From: Cyanobacteriota bacterium
GTDB lineage: Bacteria; Cyanobacteriota; Cyanobacteriia; PCC-6307; Cyanobiaceae
Direction of reading: 5' to 3'
Assembly (NCBI GenBank): GCA_026389335.1
Contig: JAPLIB010000099.1
Coordinates: forward strand, 1-64,000
Length of the DNA stretch: 64,000 nucleotides
A model generated the notes under the pieces. It had not been told where the DNA came from and made no database searches. It worked only from the letters and a program-made list of their open reading frames with translations. The position numbers and the translations under genes were made by a program. Below, piece after piece: positions 1-9,218 of this stretch. Within the stretch, counting starts at the first letter, position 1. Each line of letters begins with the position of its first letter.

Positions 1-1
1 G

Positions 2-322
2 GCCCAGACCGTGCGCACCTGCCAGCAACTCCTACTGCGCAAAGAAGCCCTGTGGACCTTCCTGGAGGTCCACGGCATCGAACCGACCAACAACGCTGCC
101 GAGCGAGCCCTGCGCCAGTCGGTGATTCAGCGCAAAATCAGGGATATGCCGAGCAACAGCCATGGCGTCCAGTCCGCCAGCGGTGCTATCTGCCGTAGCC
201 GCCTGCTCACGGTCACCACCACCTTGCGGCAACAGGAGCGGGATATCTGGCAGTTCCTGGAGCAGGCCTGGATCGCCCATCACCGGCGTGGGGTGATGCC
301 CTCCTTGCTGCCGGTTCCCTGA
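2..322 (+). CDS. IS66-family transposase, C-terminal fragment (5' end outside window)
   Basis: The reading frame is already open at the left edge and ends at a TGA at 320-322, so only about the last 106 residues are visible. The segment 'EPTNNAAERALR' followed by 'LTVTTTLRQQ' is the hallmark of the C-terminal end of the IS66 transposase DDE domain; the Glu of 'NNAAE' is the expected third acidic catalytic residue of that family. No IS66 accessory genes (tnpB, tnpC) or clear terminal inverted repeat can be recognised in the visible part, so whether the element is intact cannot be judged. It sits just upstream of the ammonium transporter gene in the same orientation. Confidence 0.85.
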   Translation, partial: AQTVRTCQQLLLRKEALWTFLEVHGIEPTNNAAERALRQSVIQRKIRDMPSNSHGVQSASGAICRSRLLTVTTTLRQQERDIWQFLEQAWIAHHRRGVMPSLLPVP

Positions 323-693
323 GCTCGCTAGCACAAACCACTGATCAGATCTCCCTCACGAGGAGGAGTACTCCGCGGAGCAATGGCTTGGTTGATCGTC
401 TCAACCCCTGAACGGGTACGATCTGGCAATGGTGCCGCCGCAGCTGCTGCAGCTGCGGGATGGTGGGCCTGGCTCAGCTTTGAAGACCTTGGCTTCCAGC
501 CAGATCTGGATCCACTGCCCATCTTGTTCACCCTGCCGCTGCGACCCGAGGTCGAGCGGGGCCCCGGCACCAAGCGGATCCTCGGCGCCGATGGGCGCGA
601 GCTGGCCCGTGCCATCGGCAGCGATTCCCGGCTTTCGTTGCGCGTGCAGCCTGCGGCCACTTTGTATCAGTTGAGACGGAAATGCTCGACTTG
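323..693. other. Non-coding stretch between IS66 remnant and amt
   Basis: No recognisable protein family in any frame. A frame of 140 codons runs through it on the plus strand but its translation begins with a run of alanines and resembles nothing known to me. The region probably contains the end of the insertion element and the distal part of the amt promoter region. Confidence 0.4.
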
Positions 694-707
694 GTATCTG
701 TTGCTAC
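694..707 (+). promoter_or_regulatory. NtcA-like binding box (GTA-N8-TAC) upstream of amt
   Basis: The 14-mer GTATCTGTTGCTAC matches the cyanobacterial NtcA consensus GTAN8TAC exactly. Its centre is about 58 bases before the ATG at 759. NtcA-activated promoters place the box near -41.5, which would put the transcript start near 742 and leave a short leader before that ATG. I do not see a good TAN3T -10 element at the expected place, so the site is plausible rather than proven. The match supports the ATG at 759 over the upstream ATG at 735. Confidence 0.5.
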
Positions 708-758
708 TGGGACTGCCTCCACTGGCCCAGCAGGGTGCCGGTGCTTTTCGAGGCCCGG

Positions 759-2031
759 ATGCCGATCGTTCTGGTGGTCGAACCTGCCCTGCGCAGTGCA
801 AATAACGGGTTTGTGTTAATCAGTGCCGCCCTGGTGTTGATGATGACGCCGGCCCTGGCCCTGTTTTATGCGGGCTTTGTGCGCAGTCGCAATGTGCTCA
901 ACACCATGGTGATGAGCTTCTCTGCCATGGCTCTGGTCAGTGTGCTGTGGGTGCTGTTCGGCTACAGCCTGGCGTTTTCCCCGGGTCACGGCTCCCTGGC
1001 TCCGTTCATCGGGGGGCTGCAGTGGGCCGGTCTGAGCAATTGGTCGGCTCCCTACGGCAATGGCAGCCTCAGCCACGGGGCCAATGCGCTGTTCCAGACG
1101 AGTTTCGCCATCATCACGCCAGCCCTGATCTCCGGAGCTGTGGTGGAACGGATGCACTTCCGCGCCTGGATGCTGTTCCTGTTGCTTTGGAGCACCTTCA
1201 TTTATATCCCCCTGGTGCACATGGTCTGGGGGCCGGGTGGTTTCCTCGGCGCTGATGGTCTGGGCGCCATGGATTTTGCCGGCGGTCTGGTGGTCGAGCT
1301 GGCCTCTGGGGTGGGGGCAGCCGTGGCGGCCCTTCTGGGTGGGCCGGCGCCGCAGCCTGAAGACGGGCCAGGCCGCTCCTCCCCACAATGTGTCGTTCAT
1401 TTTGTTGGGGGCCGGTCTGCTCTGGTTTGGCTGGTTTGGCTTCAATGGTGGTAGTGGTCTGGTGGCGGGTAATCTCGCCTCCCTGGCTTGCCTCACCACC
1501 AACACCGCTGGTGCGTCGGCGGCCCTGGGCTGGATGCTGTTGGAAACCTGGCAGAGGGGCAATCCCACGGCGGTGGGTGTCGCCACTGGTGCCGTGGCCG
1601 GACTCGTGGCGATCACTCCGGCTGCCGGCTACGTGAGCCCCCTGGCGGCTGTGCTGATCGGCTTTGCGGCCGCCATTGTCTGCAGCTCTGCCCTCCAGCT
1701 CAAGAACCACTGGCGTCTGGATGACAGCCTTGATGTGCTGCCGGTCCACGGCGTGGCGGGGCTGCTGGGGACGCTGCTCACAGGCGTGTTTGCCCTGAAA
1801 AGTCTCAACCCTGCTGGTGCCGACGGCCTGCTGGCCGGTCAACCTGGCCAGCTCTGGATTCAGCTCAAAGCAGCTGGTTTCACGATTCTGTTTGTGGCCG
1901 TCGGCACAACAGTCATCCTTCAGTTGATCCGACTGGTGATGCCATTGCGCGTCAATGACATTCAGGAACAGCAGGGTCTGGACATCAATGCCCACGGCGA
2001 AGAGGCCTACAACACCGAATTCACGGGCTGA
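759..2031 (+). pseudogene. amt: Ammonium transporter (Amt family), interrupted by a single-base frameshift
   Basis: The N-terminal half, from the ATG at 759, matches Amt proteins ('LMMTPALALFYAGFVRSRNV', then 'FAIITPALISGAVVER'). Around 1335-1343, in 'ctgggtggg', one extra base shifts the frame; the C-terminal half continues one frame over ('LLGAGLLWFGWFGFN', 'VLPVHGVAGLLG') to the stop at 2029-2031. Removing one G restores a continuous protein of about 420 residues, the normal size. In the restored protein the first residue of the conserved twin-His pore motif is Glu (GAG at 1296-1298, 'FAGGLVVE'), while the second His ('PVHG') is kept. The shift could be real or a sequencing error in a G-rich run. 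Expected role: ammonium/ammonia uptake across the plasma membrane, under nitrogen control. Confidence 0.85.
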
Positions 2032-2048
2032 AGTTCACCTGCGCCCAA

Positions 2049-2561
2049 TCAAGGCTCGGGGATAAAGGCCAGGGCCACGCCGTTGTTGCAGTAGCGCTTA
2101 CCGGTGGGTCGGGGCCCGTCGTCGAACACGTGTCCCTGGTGGCCGCCGCAGCGGCGGCAATGGTATTCGGTGCGCGGCAGGATCAATTTGAAATCTTTCT
2201 GGCTCACCACGGCCTTAGCCAGGGGTTGCCAGAAGCTGGGCCAACCAGTGCCGCTGTCGAATTTGGCCTTGGAGCTGAACAGGGGCAGCCGGCAGCCGGC
2301 GCAGACGAACGTGCCTGGGCGATGTTCCTGGTTGAGGGGACTGGAGAAGGGGCGTTCGGTGCCTTCACGGCGCAACACGGAGAAGGCGGCAGGGCTGAGA
2401 CGCTTCTTCCATGCGGCTTCACTGAGATCCCAGGCCGGGTCTGAGGCCTTGGCGGCGGCCGCTGCCCGCTCGGCCGTGAGAAACGGAATCAGACTCAGCA
2501 CGGGCGCGCTGAGACGTTGAAGCAACTGGCCGATCACGGCGCGTCTGGAATGGAGCGACAT
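2049..2561 (-). CDS. msrB: Peptide-methionine (R)-S-oxide reductase MsrB, probably Tat-exported
   Basis: The protein of 170 residues has the MsrB fold signature: two zinc-binding CxxC pairs ('CAGC' and 'CRRC'), 'FDSGTGWPSFW', and the catalytic Cys in 'RYCNNGVAL' near the C-terminus. It reduces methionine-R-sulfoxide in proteins with a thiol donor. The N-terminus carries 'SRRAVIG' at residues 5-11 followed by a hydrophobic stretch, which resembles a twin-arginine export signal, so the enzyme probably works in the periplasm or thylakoid lumen. It is convergent with amt, with only 17 bases between the stop codons, and lies just downstream of secG on the same strand. An exported MsrA is encoded at 40.2 kb. 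Confidence 0.9.
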   Translation of the reverse strand: MSLHSRRAVIGQLLQRLSAPVLSLIPFLTAERAAAAAKASDPAWDLSEAAWKKRLSPAAFSVLRREGTERPFSSPLNQEHRPGTFVCAGCRLPLFSSKAKFDSGTGWPSFWQPLAKAVVSQKDFKLILPRTEYHCRRCGGHQGHVFDDGPRPTGKRYCNNGVALAFIPEP

Positions 2562-2568
2562 CGCGCTT

Positions 2569-2799
2569 TCAGTTCAGCCAGCCGGCGCTGAGCACCACGG
2601 CCAGACCCATGAAAATGGCCAGCAAGGTCCAGCTGACCCGGTTGAGCGTGTTCTCGGCGCTGCGGGCACTGGTGAACATGGAACCGCCGCTGGCGGCCAG
2701 GCCGCCCATGCCATCGCCTTTGGGGCTGTGCAGCAGCACACTGATGATCATCAGGATGCCGCTGAGCATCCAGAACCAGGTGGCTGCAGTGCGAAGCAT
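2569..2799 (-). CDS. secG: Preprotein translocase subunit SecG
   Basis: Small protein of 76 residues with two hydrophobic helices (about residues 5-22 and 52-72) flanking the conserved 'LLHSPKGDGMGGL' loop and a Gly/Ser-rich 'ASGGSMFTSA' segment. This is the standard SecG layout. SecG assists SecYE in moving proteins across the plasma or thylakoid membrane. The ATG at 2799 was chosen because it gives the normal family length; the frame is open further upstream but that part is not SecG-like. It lies between gpmI and msrB on the same strand, 7 bases from msrB, so cotranscription with msrB is likely. Confidence 0.88.
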   Translation of the reverse strand: MLRTAATWFWMLSGILMIISVLLHSPKGDGMGGLAASGGSMFTSARSAENTLNRVSWTLLAIFMGLAVVLSAGWLN

Positions 2800-2964
2800 G
2801 GTGGCCGTGACAACGAGCTGGAAGAACCTTAAGCGGCCCGCCGAATCCCTGGGAGCGATCCAGCTGGTGGCGCGGCCACGGCAATGGCCGGCTCGGCAGC
2901 ACTCATACCTGCTGGCAGGGATGAAGGCCCCGTAGTCCAAGGCGCCAGGGGGAATGGCTGCTTG

Positions 2965-4674
2965 TTAGGGGACGGCCACGGCTCCTGCCAGCTCTGCCAG
3001 CTGAGTGCTGTGGACGGCTTCGCTGCTCACTGGCGCCACCAGGGAGATGCCGCGCATGCGGGCGGGCTTGGGCAGATCAAGCAGTTCGAGCAGGGTGGGG
3101 GCGACGTCGGCCAGGCCACCGCCTTCACGCAACAGCACATTGGTGCCGTGGCCCGGCAGTTTGCGCTTTTCACCCTCTACCAGAATCACCGGCACCGGGT
3201 TGGTGGTGTGGGCTGTCCAGGGGCGGCCGTCGGGGCCTTGCATCAGTTCGGCGTTGCCATGATCGGCCGTGATCAACAGCGTGCCGCCCATGCGATTGGT
3301 GGCTTCCATCAGGCGGCCCACACAACGATCCACCATGGTGATGGCTGCAGTGGTGGGGCCCATCTGGCCGGTGTGCCCCACCATGTCGGGATTGGCGTAG
3401 TTGATCACCACCAGGGAATAGACGCCTTTGTTGATGGCGGCGATACAGCTTTCGGTGAGCTGAGCGGCTGACATCTCCGGGGCTTGGTCATAGGTGGCAA
3501 CCCGGGGAGATGGCACAAGATGGCGATCTTCGCCAGGGAAGGCCTGCTCGATGCCACCATTCATGAAATAGGTGACATGGGGATATTTTTCGGTTTCGGC
3601 CGTGCGGAACTGGCGCAGCCCGTGTTGGGACACCACCTGGCCCAGCAGGCCATCGAGCGATTCGGGCGGGAAGGCCACCTGCACCGGTAGGCCCTGCTCG
3701 TACTGGGTGAAGGTCACCACATGCAGGGGGGCGATCAGGGTGCGCTCGAAGTTCTCGAACTGGGGCAGGACCAGAGCTCGGATCAGTTGCCGCACCCGAT
3801 CGGGGCGGAAGTTGAAGCAAATCAGCCCATCGCCAGCCTGCAGCTGTCCTGGGGTCAGTCGCACCGGTTCCAGGAACTCGTCGGTGATGCCCTCCGCATA
3901 GGACGCAACCAGCACTTCGGCCGGAGTGGCGCTGCTGGTGATCGCATCCTCGGTGAGCAGGCGGTAGGCCTTTTCGGTCCGTTCCCAGCGGTTGTCCCGG
4001 TCCATGGCCCAGTAGCGGCCGCAGAGGGTGGCGATGCGGCCGACGCCGGCTTCGGCCATCGCCTGTTCGATGCGCTCCAGAAACACCTGGGCGCAGTTGG
4101 GGGCGGTGTCGCGGCCGTCGGTGATCACGTGGATGGCCACATCACTCAGCCCGCGGCCTGCGGCCCAGCGCAACAAGCCGGCGAGGTGGTCCACATGGCT
4201 GTGAACGCCACCGTCCGAGCAGAGGCCGATCAGGTGCAGGGTGCCGCCAGCGGCCACCAGGGTGTCGGCCAGTCCATTGAGGGCGCCATTTTCGGCCAGG
4301 CTGCCATCGCGCACGGCCTGGCCGATGCGCACCAGCTCCTGGCGAATGATGCGGCCCGAACCAATCGTGAGGTGGCCCACCTCCGAGTTGCCCATCTGGT
4401 TATCGGGCAGGCCCACGGCAGCGCCGCTTGCCTCGATCAGGGTGTGGGGATAGGCATGCCAGAGGGCATCCATCACCGGGGTGTCGGCCGAGCGAATGGC
4501 ATTGTGATCGGCGTCGTGGCGGTAACCCCAGCCATCGAGGATCGCCAGTACGACTGGAGCGACCGGGCCCAATGCCTCAAAGGGGGACGCTGGGCTGCTG
4601 GTACCGAGATCCCCTTTCGCCTTGGCGCTGCCGGGGCCCGTGGAGACGTGCTGGGAGGAGGAAATGGCAGTCAC
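2965..4674 (-). CDS. gpmI: 2,3-bisphosphoglycerate-independent phosphoglycerate mutase
   Basis: The enzyme interconverts 3- and 2-phosphoglycerate in glycolysis/gluconeogenesis using two Mn ions and a Ser nucleophile. Visible motifs are 'LAILDGWG' with the metal Asp, '[13 protein letters not shown]' with the active-site Ser, 'HSHVDHL', 'ITDGRDT' and '[10 protein letters not shown]' with the C-terminal metal ligands. At 569 residues it is slightly longer than usual because about 38 Ser/Ala/Gly-rich residues precede the first conserved strand; no better ATG lies between, so the start at 4674 is kept with some doubt. The secG-msrB pair follows downstream on the same strand. Confidence 0.95.
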   Translation of the reverse strand: MTAISSSQHVSTGPGSAKAKGDLGTSSPASPFEALGPVAPVVLAILDGWGYRHDADHNAIRSADTPVMDALWHAYPHTLIEASGAAVGLPDNQMGNSEVGHLTIGSGRIIRQELVRIGQAVRDGSLAENGALNGLADTLVAAGGTLHLIGLCSDGGVHSHVDHLAGLLRWAAGRGLSDVAIHVITDGRDTAPNCAQVFLERIEQAMAEAGVGRIATLCGRYWAMDRDNRWERTEKAYRLLTEDAITSSATPAEVLVASYAEGITDEFLEPVRLTPGQLQAGDGLICFNFRPDRVRQLIRALVLPQFENFERTLIAPLHVVTFTQYEQGLPVQVAFPPESLDGLLGQVVSQHGLRQFRTAETEKYPHVTYFMNGGIEQAFPGEDRHLVPSPRVATYDQAPEMSAAQLTESCIAAINKGVYSLVVINYANPDMVGHTGQMGPTTAAITMVDRCVGRLMEATNRMGGTLLITADHGNAELMQGPDGRPWTAHTTNPVPVILVEGEKRKLPGHGTNVLLREGGGLADVAPTLLELLDLPKPARMRGISLVAPVSSEAVHSTQLAELAGAVAVP

Positions 4675-5399
4675 CCGATTGGCCGGATGTCGTAAGAACG
4701 ACGTCTTTATGACTCAACTTACAGCGCTTTGTGTCTCTGACCCCCCAGAGGCTGGGGTGGCGTCAGGCTTTGGCGACACTGTTTCAGGCTGACTCTGCCG
4801 GACGATCTGAGCCGTCTCAATATCCCAGAGCGGCCAAGTTGCCTGGCCAAGCGATAAGGGGCGATCCGCTCGCCTCAGCCGGTGCCTGGCAGGCCAGGGC
4901 ACGTCCGAGGGCCACCACCGGGGGCGGTCTTCAGGGTTGCCAGCCTGAGGGAACCTGGGCCATGGCGCTGGAGACTCTCTGCATACGGTGTCTTCAGTTG
5001 TGCGGGATCGGCTGCTCTTCTGGGAGTTGCTTGCCCTTCGATTCCCGAACAGACAGCGGCGCCGTCGGCGCTGCCGAGGCGATTCCATCTGGCATCGGGC
5101 CGAGACGGCCGTGAATGAATCTCAACATGCCGGCTCCAGCAGGTCCGCTGCCCAGCCATCGATCTCGAACGCCAGACAACCCTGAGCTGCGGTCCAGGTG
5201 AGATCAGTCGCAGACCACAGGGGGCGGCGGTGGCTGTCTGCAGCCTGGGCGTGCATTGCGATCAGAACCGGCTAGGGGCAGCACACGCCGGGACGACAGT
5301 CGGGAGGCGCGGGCTGTCTTGGCGAGGCCCTGCCGGGTGAGGGCCTGGAAGCCTCTCTAGGTTTGGGGGCATCAGGATCAAGCCCGTTCCACCCGCGCC
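4675..5399. other. Intergenic region between gpmI and pyrR, no gene recognised
   Basis: About 725 bases separating two divergently oriented genes. Several short frames are open on both strands, but none has a recognisable family, a convincing start or cyanobacterial-looking composition; those that look longest are rich in Arg, Ser and Pro, as expected for random frames in GC-rich DNA. I see no tRNA, tmRNA, RNase P or SRP RNA signature. It must hold the gpmI and pyrR promoters. Confidence 0.4.
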
Positions 5400-6041
5400 A
5401 TGGCCAGCCCCAGCGACGCTTTGCCGGCCGACGTTCCCCCGGCGGACGCGGATTCAGGTCGGACTGGGCCTGGCGGCTCTGGGGCAGCAGCGGCAGCTGG
5501 CGACGCGGCGGTGGCGCGGCTGGAGCTGCTCAGCGCCGAGGATCTGGGTCGCACCTGCGATCGCCTGGCCTCCCAGGTGCTGGAGCGGGTGGCGGACAGT
5601 CAGCAGCTGGTGCTGCTTGGCATCCCCACCCGGGGGGTGGACCTGGCCCGGGTGCTGGCGGCCCGGTTGGCAGCGATCTGCGGCCATCCGATCGCCCACG
5701 GCAGCCTCGATCCCACCTTTCATCGCGACGATCTCGAGCGGATCGGCACCCGCCTGGTGGAGGCCACCCAGTTGCCAGGCAGCCTCGATGGGCGTCAGGT
5801 GGTGCTGGTGGATGACGTGATCTTCACCGGCCGTACGGTGCGGGCGGCCCTGGAAGCTCTGCAGGCCTGGGGCCGGCCGCGCCGGGTGCTGCTGCTGGTG
5901 ATGGTCGATCGCGGCCATCGGGAGCTCCCGATCCAGCCTGATTTCTGCGGTCGGGTGGTGCCCACCGCCCGTCAGGAGTCGATTGAACTGTGCCTCCAGG
6001 CCATCGATGGCGAGGAGGGGATCTATCTGCGCCGGGCCTGA
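5400..6041 (+). CDS. pyrR: PyrR, pyrimidine operon regulator / uracil phosphoribosyltransferase family
   Basis: The 213-residue protein has the PyrR type I phosphoribosyltransferase fold, with the PRPP loop 'VVLVDDVIFTGRTVRAAL' near residues 134-151 and 'LVMVDRGHRELPI' after it, both typical of PyrR rather than of Upp. In Gram-positive bacteria PyrR binds pyr mRNA to cause attenuation and has weak uracil phosphoribosyltransferase activity; in cyanobacteria the regulatory role is less clear. About 35 Ala/Pro/Gly-rich residues precede the conserved core, so the true start may lie downstream of the ATG at 5400. No pyrimidine biosynthesis gene is adjacent; pyrF is 56 kb away. Confidence 0.9.
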   Translation: MASPSDALPADVPPADADSGRTGPGGSGAAAAAGDAAVARLELLSAEDLGRTCDRLASQVLERVADSQQLVLLGIPTRGVDLARVLAARLAAICGHPIAHGSLDPTFHRDDLERIGTRLVEATQLPGSLDGRQVVLVDDVIFTGRTVRAALEALQAWGRPRRVLLLVMVDRGHRELPIQPDFCGRVVPTARQESIELCLQAIDGEEGIYLRRA

Positions 6042-6408
6042 GCCCCAGGCGATCCAGTCCGCCAGGGCCGCGCTGTGCGGTGGGCTGATTTTGGCTGGAC
6101 AGGTTGGGCCGGAGAGTGCTGAACAACCGCTCTGGACCAAGGTTGCCCACTTTTTCGGCAACGGGGTGAGTAAGCAGCGGCTGTTGACGCGACCGGCCGA
6201 ACGCTGGTTCGATGCTGTACAGGGGTTTTCAGCAATCTCTTGGCGCTGCACACCTCGGGTCTTCAGTTGCTCAGCCCCCACGGCAGAGATCCGTGATTCG
6301 GGGCGAAGCTCCAGGGCCTGGGTGCAGGCAGGTAGTCGCTTGCCTCACTGCAGGCATTGGCTGAATCAGCCGAGCCGCTCCGCATCGCCTCCCGGTCGTG
6401 GGCCCCGC
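6042..6408. other. Intergenic region between convergent pyrR and ftrV
   Basis: About 370 bases between two stop codons. Short open frames exist on both strands but none is convincing, and I see no RNA gene or strong intrinsic terminator. Confidence 0.35.
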
Positions 6409-6663
6409 TCAAACGGCGCTGAGCTCCTCGGAGCGAAAGTGAGCGCGGTATTTGCCGAAGGCCACCACCACCGGCAGGGTCGGGCTGATCGGCCGGCCCT
6501 TCCAGTCGTCGAGCAGTTGGTGCACCAGGCCCTGCTGGCCCTCGAGATCGAAGGCCTCACCGCGATGTTCGGGGTGGTTGTAGACCACCACGCTCTGGCA
6601 CACCTTCACCTGATCGCCTGGCTGCATGGGCACCGGGTCTGACTTTGGTCGCAATCCTGTCAT
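6409..6663 (-). CDS. ftrV: Ferredoxin-thioredoxin reductase, variable (alpha) chain
   Basis: The core 'PGDQVKVCQSVVVYNHPEHR' followed by 'VVAFGKYRAHFRSEEL' is the SH3-like variable chain of ferredoxin-thioredoxin reductase. It forms a thin disc with the catalytic [4Fe-4S] FtrC chain, which is not in this window, and passes photosynthetic electrons from ferredoxin to thioredoxin. The start at 6663 gives 84 residues; an internal ATG at 6627 gives 72, and both are within family range. The frame is open further upstream but that extension is not FTR-like. It is convergent with pyrR. Confidence 0.9.
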   Translation of the reverse strand: MTGLRPKSDPVPMQPGDQVKVCQSVVVYNHPEHRGEAFDLEGQQGLVHQLLDDWKGRPISPTLPVVVAFGKYRAHFRSEELSAV

Positions 6664-6710
6664 GGGCTCGGCACCCCGGGGGCTGTCGCTCGGCAGGGCG
6701 CGCTGGCCTC

Positions 6711-7538
6711 TCAAGGCTGGCAGGTGGTTTCCGGCCCCGACTCCACCACCCGACCCCCTAGCTGCTTGCAGCCGGCCTCGAAGGCTTTCCACTCGTCCAT
6801 GCCGGCGGCGACGTGTTGTTGCACGATCCGGTCGAGCTTCTGGGGATCAACACCATGGGGAAGTTCCCCATGGCTCTCGTGTTCCCGCTCCGCCCCCTTG
6901 AGGGAGCTCATGCCCTGTTCGAGCCGCTGCCGCACGGCGCTGCTGCGGCGTTGCCACCAGGGGTGATCGATGCGGTTGAGGGCATCGAGGGCCTCCCACC
7001 AGCGGGCCTGGGCGGTGAGCTGCTCCGCTCGCTGCAGTTGCACCCGGTTGCGGTTCCAGTTCTCAGTGAGTTCATCCCCGAGGGTGTTGCCATCGCCGCG
7101 GGGCTCCTCGCCGATCGGCTTCAGGGCCGCCAGGGCCGCGTTGAGATCGCCGGCCTGGAACTGCGCCATGGCCTTTCGGCGCAGGGAGTCCTGCCAGAGG
7201 CTCAAGCGGCGGCGATCGCCCTCAACGCCGGCGCTGGAATGGACCAGTCGGCGCTGCAGGGTCAGGGCCTGGTCCCAGTGCTGCGCCCGCCAGAGCTGCT
7301 CAGCCCGCAGGCGCTGGCAGCGGGCCTGTTCCTGGGTTGATCCCCCCGGCCGCCAGCTCAGGGCCGCCAGCTGTTCACCGAAACGCAGGCAATCATCCAG
7401 CTGGCCCGTTGCCGCCGCCCGTTCGATCCGGCTCGGCAACTGCCGTTCCCACCAGTAGACGCCACCGACGGCGACGACGACCGAACCCAGGGTGATGGCC
7501 AGCCAGAAACGGGGAAGCCTGTGCTGGCGGAGGGCCAA
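6711..7538 (-). CDS. Conserved cyanobacterial membrane-anchored hypothetical protein, TPR-like
   Basis: 275 residues. One N-terminal membrane helix at about residues 12-30 ('FWLAITLGSVVVAVGGVYWW') is followed by a long, alpha-helical, Arg/Gln/Ala/Leu-rich part with regularly spaced 'AxxAL' and 'ALxxL' elements that resemble tetratricopeptide repeats, and a C-terminal conserved segment 'WKAFEAGCKQLGGRVVESG'. I recognise it only as the type of conserved protein often found beside a DnaK-like gene in picocyanobacteria. It follows the Hsp70-like gene by 72 bases on the same strand, which suggests a shared operon and possibly a partner role. No enzymatic motif is visible. Confidence 0.7.
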   Translation of the reverse strand: MALRQHRLPRFWLAITLGSVVVAVGGVYWWERQLPSRIERAAATGQLDDCLRFGEQLAALSWRPGGSTQEQARCQRLRAEQLWRAQHWDQALTLQRRLVHSSAGVEGDRRRLSLWQDSLRRKAMAQFQAGDLNAALAALKPIGEEPRGDGNTLGDELTENWNRNRVQLQRAEQLTAQARWWEALDALNRIDHPWWQRRSSAVRQRLEQGMSSLKGAEREHESHGELPHGVDPQKLDRIVQQHVAAGMDEWKAFEAGCKQLGGRVVESGPETTCQP

Positions 7539-7610
7539 GGTGGGGAGCCGGGGAGAGCGCTACACCCGTTGTATGCAGCCAAGGGCCTCAGCGCCCCTGG
7601 CGGCGGACGC

Positions 7611-9218
7611 TCAGCGCACCGGTCCCAGGGGTAGGGGCCCAAGGCGCTGTCCGTTGAGCAGATCCTCGCTCTCCATCATCAGGATTCCCTCGCCATTGAT
7701 GCTGAAGCGCAGGCGCAGTCGATCGACACCCCTGGAGCCCGGGGTGGCCAGGGGAAGGGCTGGCGGTGCCAGCGGCCAGGGCTCCACCCGGGCGGCACCG
7801 GCGGGTCGGCGCCGCAGCAGCGGCAGGCCTGCCTCGAAGATCACTTCGCCCCGCTCCTCCGGCAGCGGTTCGCCCAGCCGCAGCTCCAGGTCCGGTTGGT
7901 CGTCGCGGCTGCAGGCCAGCACCAGCTCCAGGGGCGCCTCGGTGGGCCAGCTCTGGCCCGCCACGAACAGGGGATGCCAGTGATGGCAGTCGCTGCGCCG
8001 ATCCCAGCAGCGCAGGGATACCCCCCGGGCCAGCACGTCTCGGACGCGGACGCCGGGGGTCAGGGCCAGGGCCCCCAGGGCAACGGCCTCCACCGGGCGT
8101 TCACCCCGCAGCGGCACGCCGGTGCAGCGCTCCTGCAGCCAGTGGCGGATCAAGGGCATGCGGCTGCTGCCCCCCACCGGCAACACGGCGTCGATCGCCT
8201 CCAGGGCCAGCCCCTCGCGGCGGGCGCCGGCCAGCACGCTCTCCAGCAGGGCCTCGAGCTGCTCCACCAGGCCATGGCTGCGCAGCAGGGCCTCCAGCTG
8301 ACGGCGGTTGAGCCGCAGCTCCCGGGTGTGTTGCTCGCGGTCTGTCCAGAGCTGGAGGGCTTCGTCGCGCTCGTCACCGGTGGCGCTCAGGTCCCATTTC
8401 AACCGTTCGGCCGCCTGTAACAAAGCGCCGCTGGGGGGCTGGTCCGGCACCAGGTGGGCGGCGATCCAGCGATCGATGTCGCGGCCGCCGAGGGCCAGGC
8501 CGGCCTTGGCGATCACGCGGGCGGTGCGCAGGGCCTGGCCGCTGCGTTCGAGGTCGCGGCCGGCGAAGCGCAGCAGCTGGGCGATCGGGGCGGCCCGGCC
8601 TTCGCCCCCTTCCAGCGCCACCAGGGAGAGGTCGATGGTGCCGCCGCCCAGGTCCACCACCAGCACGCGACTGCCCGCCGGCAGGCCGGCGCCGATGGCG
8701 GCGGCGGTGGGTTCATCCACCAGGGCCACGTCGGCCACCGGCAGATCGCGGCTCACCTGCTGCAGCCAGGCCCGGTAGCCCCGGTAGGTCTCGATCGGGG
8801 CGGTGAGCACCAGACGCTCGGGCTGCAGGGCCGTGGGCAGCGCTTGCCAGAGGCGTTGCAGCAGCAGGGCTCCCGCCGCCTCTGGGCCGAGCCAGCCAGC
8901 GGCCCCGCCCGGTGCCTGAGCCGCTGCGGCCTCCGCAGGAGTCGCCGGCGCTCCGTTCGGCGGGCCGGCGCCGATCAGGCGTTTGAAATCGCGGCAGAGC
9001 GCTGGCCCCTGCTGATCGGCCAGGCCGGCCTCGAGCACCTGGCGGCCGATCAGGGGCCAGCGATCACCCGGGGAGCTGAGCCACAGCAGGCTGGGCACGA
9101 CGCAGGGCTCGGCGACGCTGTAGGGGGGCAGATCCAGCAATTGGGCCGCTTCACTGCCGCTCTGCCAGGCCACCACGGTGGTGCTGCTGCCCAGGTCGAT
9201 GGCGAGGGTGCCGGGCAT
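7611..9218 (-). CDS. Hsp70/DnaK-like protein, shortened relative to DnaK
   Basis: 535 residues with the Hsp70/actin-type ATPase: 'AIDLGSSTTVVAW' (phosphate 1) at the N-terminus, 'LVDEPTAAAIGAG', 'VVDLGGGTIDLSLV' (phosphate 2) and 'PVGGSSRMPLI' (adenosine motif). The part after the ATPase domain, about 160 residues, resembles a reduced substrate-binding beta domain, and the helical lid and the usual acidic C-terminal tail of DnaK are missing. It is therefore a DnaK-related protein rather than the housekeeping DnaK. It could act as a specialised chaperone. It is divergent from rpoZ, with about 80 bases between them, and is followed by a membrane-anchored helical protein on the same strand. Confidence 0.85.
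   Translation of the reverse strand: MPGTLAIDLGSSTTVVAWQSGSEAAQLLDLPPYSVAEPCVVPSLLWLSSPGDRWPLIGRQVLEAGLADQQGPALCRDFKRLIGAGPPNGAPATPAEAAAAQAPGGAAGWLGPEAAGALLLQRLWQALPTALQPERLVLTAPIETYRGYRAWLQQVSRDLPVADVALVDEPTAAAIGAGLPAGSRVLVVDLGGGTIDLSLVALEGGEGRAAPIAQLLRFAGRDLERSGQALRTARVIAKAGLALGGRDIDRWIAAHLVPDQPPSGALLQAAERLKWDLSATGDERDEALQLWTDREQHTRELRLNRRQLEALLRSHGLVEQLEALLESVLAGARREGLALEAIDAVLPVGGSSRMPLIRHWLQERCTGVPLRGERPVEAVALGALALTPGVRVRDVLARGVSLRCWDRRSDCHHWHPLFVAGQSWPTEAPLELVLACSRDDQPDLELRLGEPLPEERGEVIFEAGLPLLRRRPAGAARVEPWPLAPPALPLATPGSRGVDRLRLRFSINGEGILMMESEDLLNGQRLGPLPLGPVR

Noticed and set aside
383-805. Plus-strand frame of 140 codons upstream of amt
   Set aside because: No family, an alanine run at the start, and it crosses the NtcA-like box and the amt start in a different frame.
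4675-5399. A structural RNA gene (tmRNA, RNase P RNA, SRP RNA or 6S RNA) in the large gap
   Set aside because: None of the conserved cores of those RNAs is present; 6S RNA cannot be excluded by eye because its sequence is poorly conserved.
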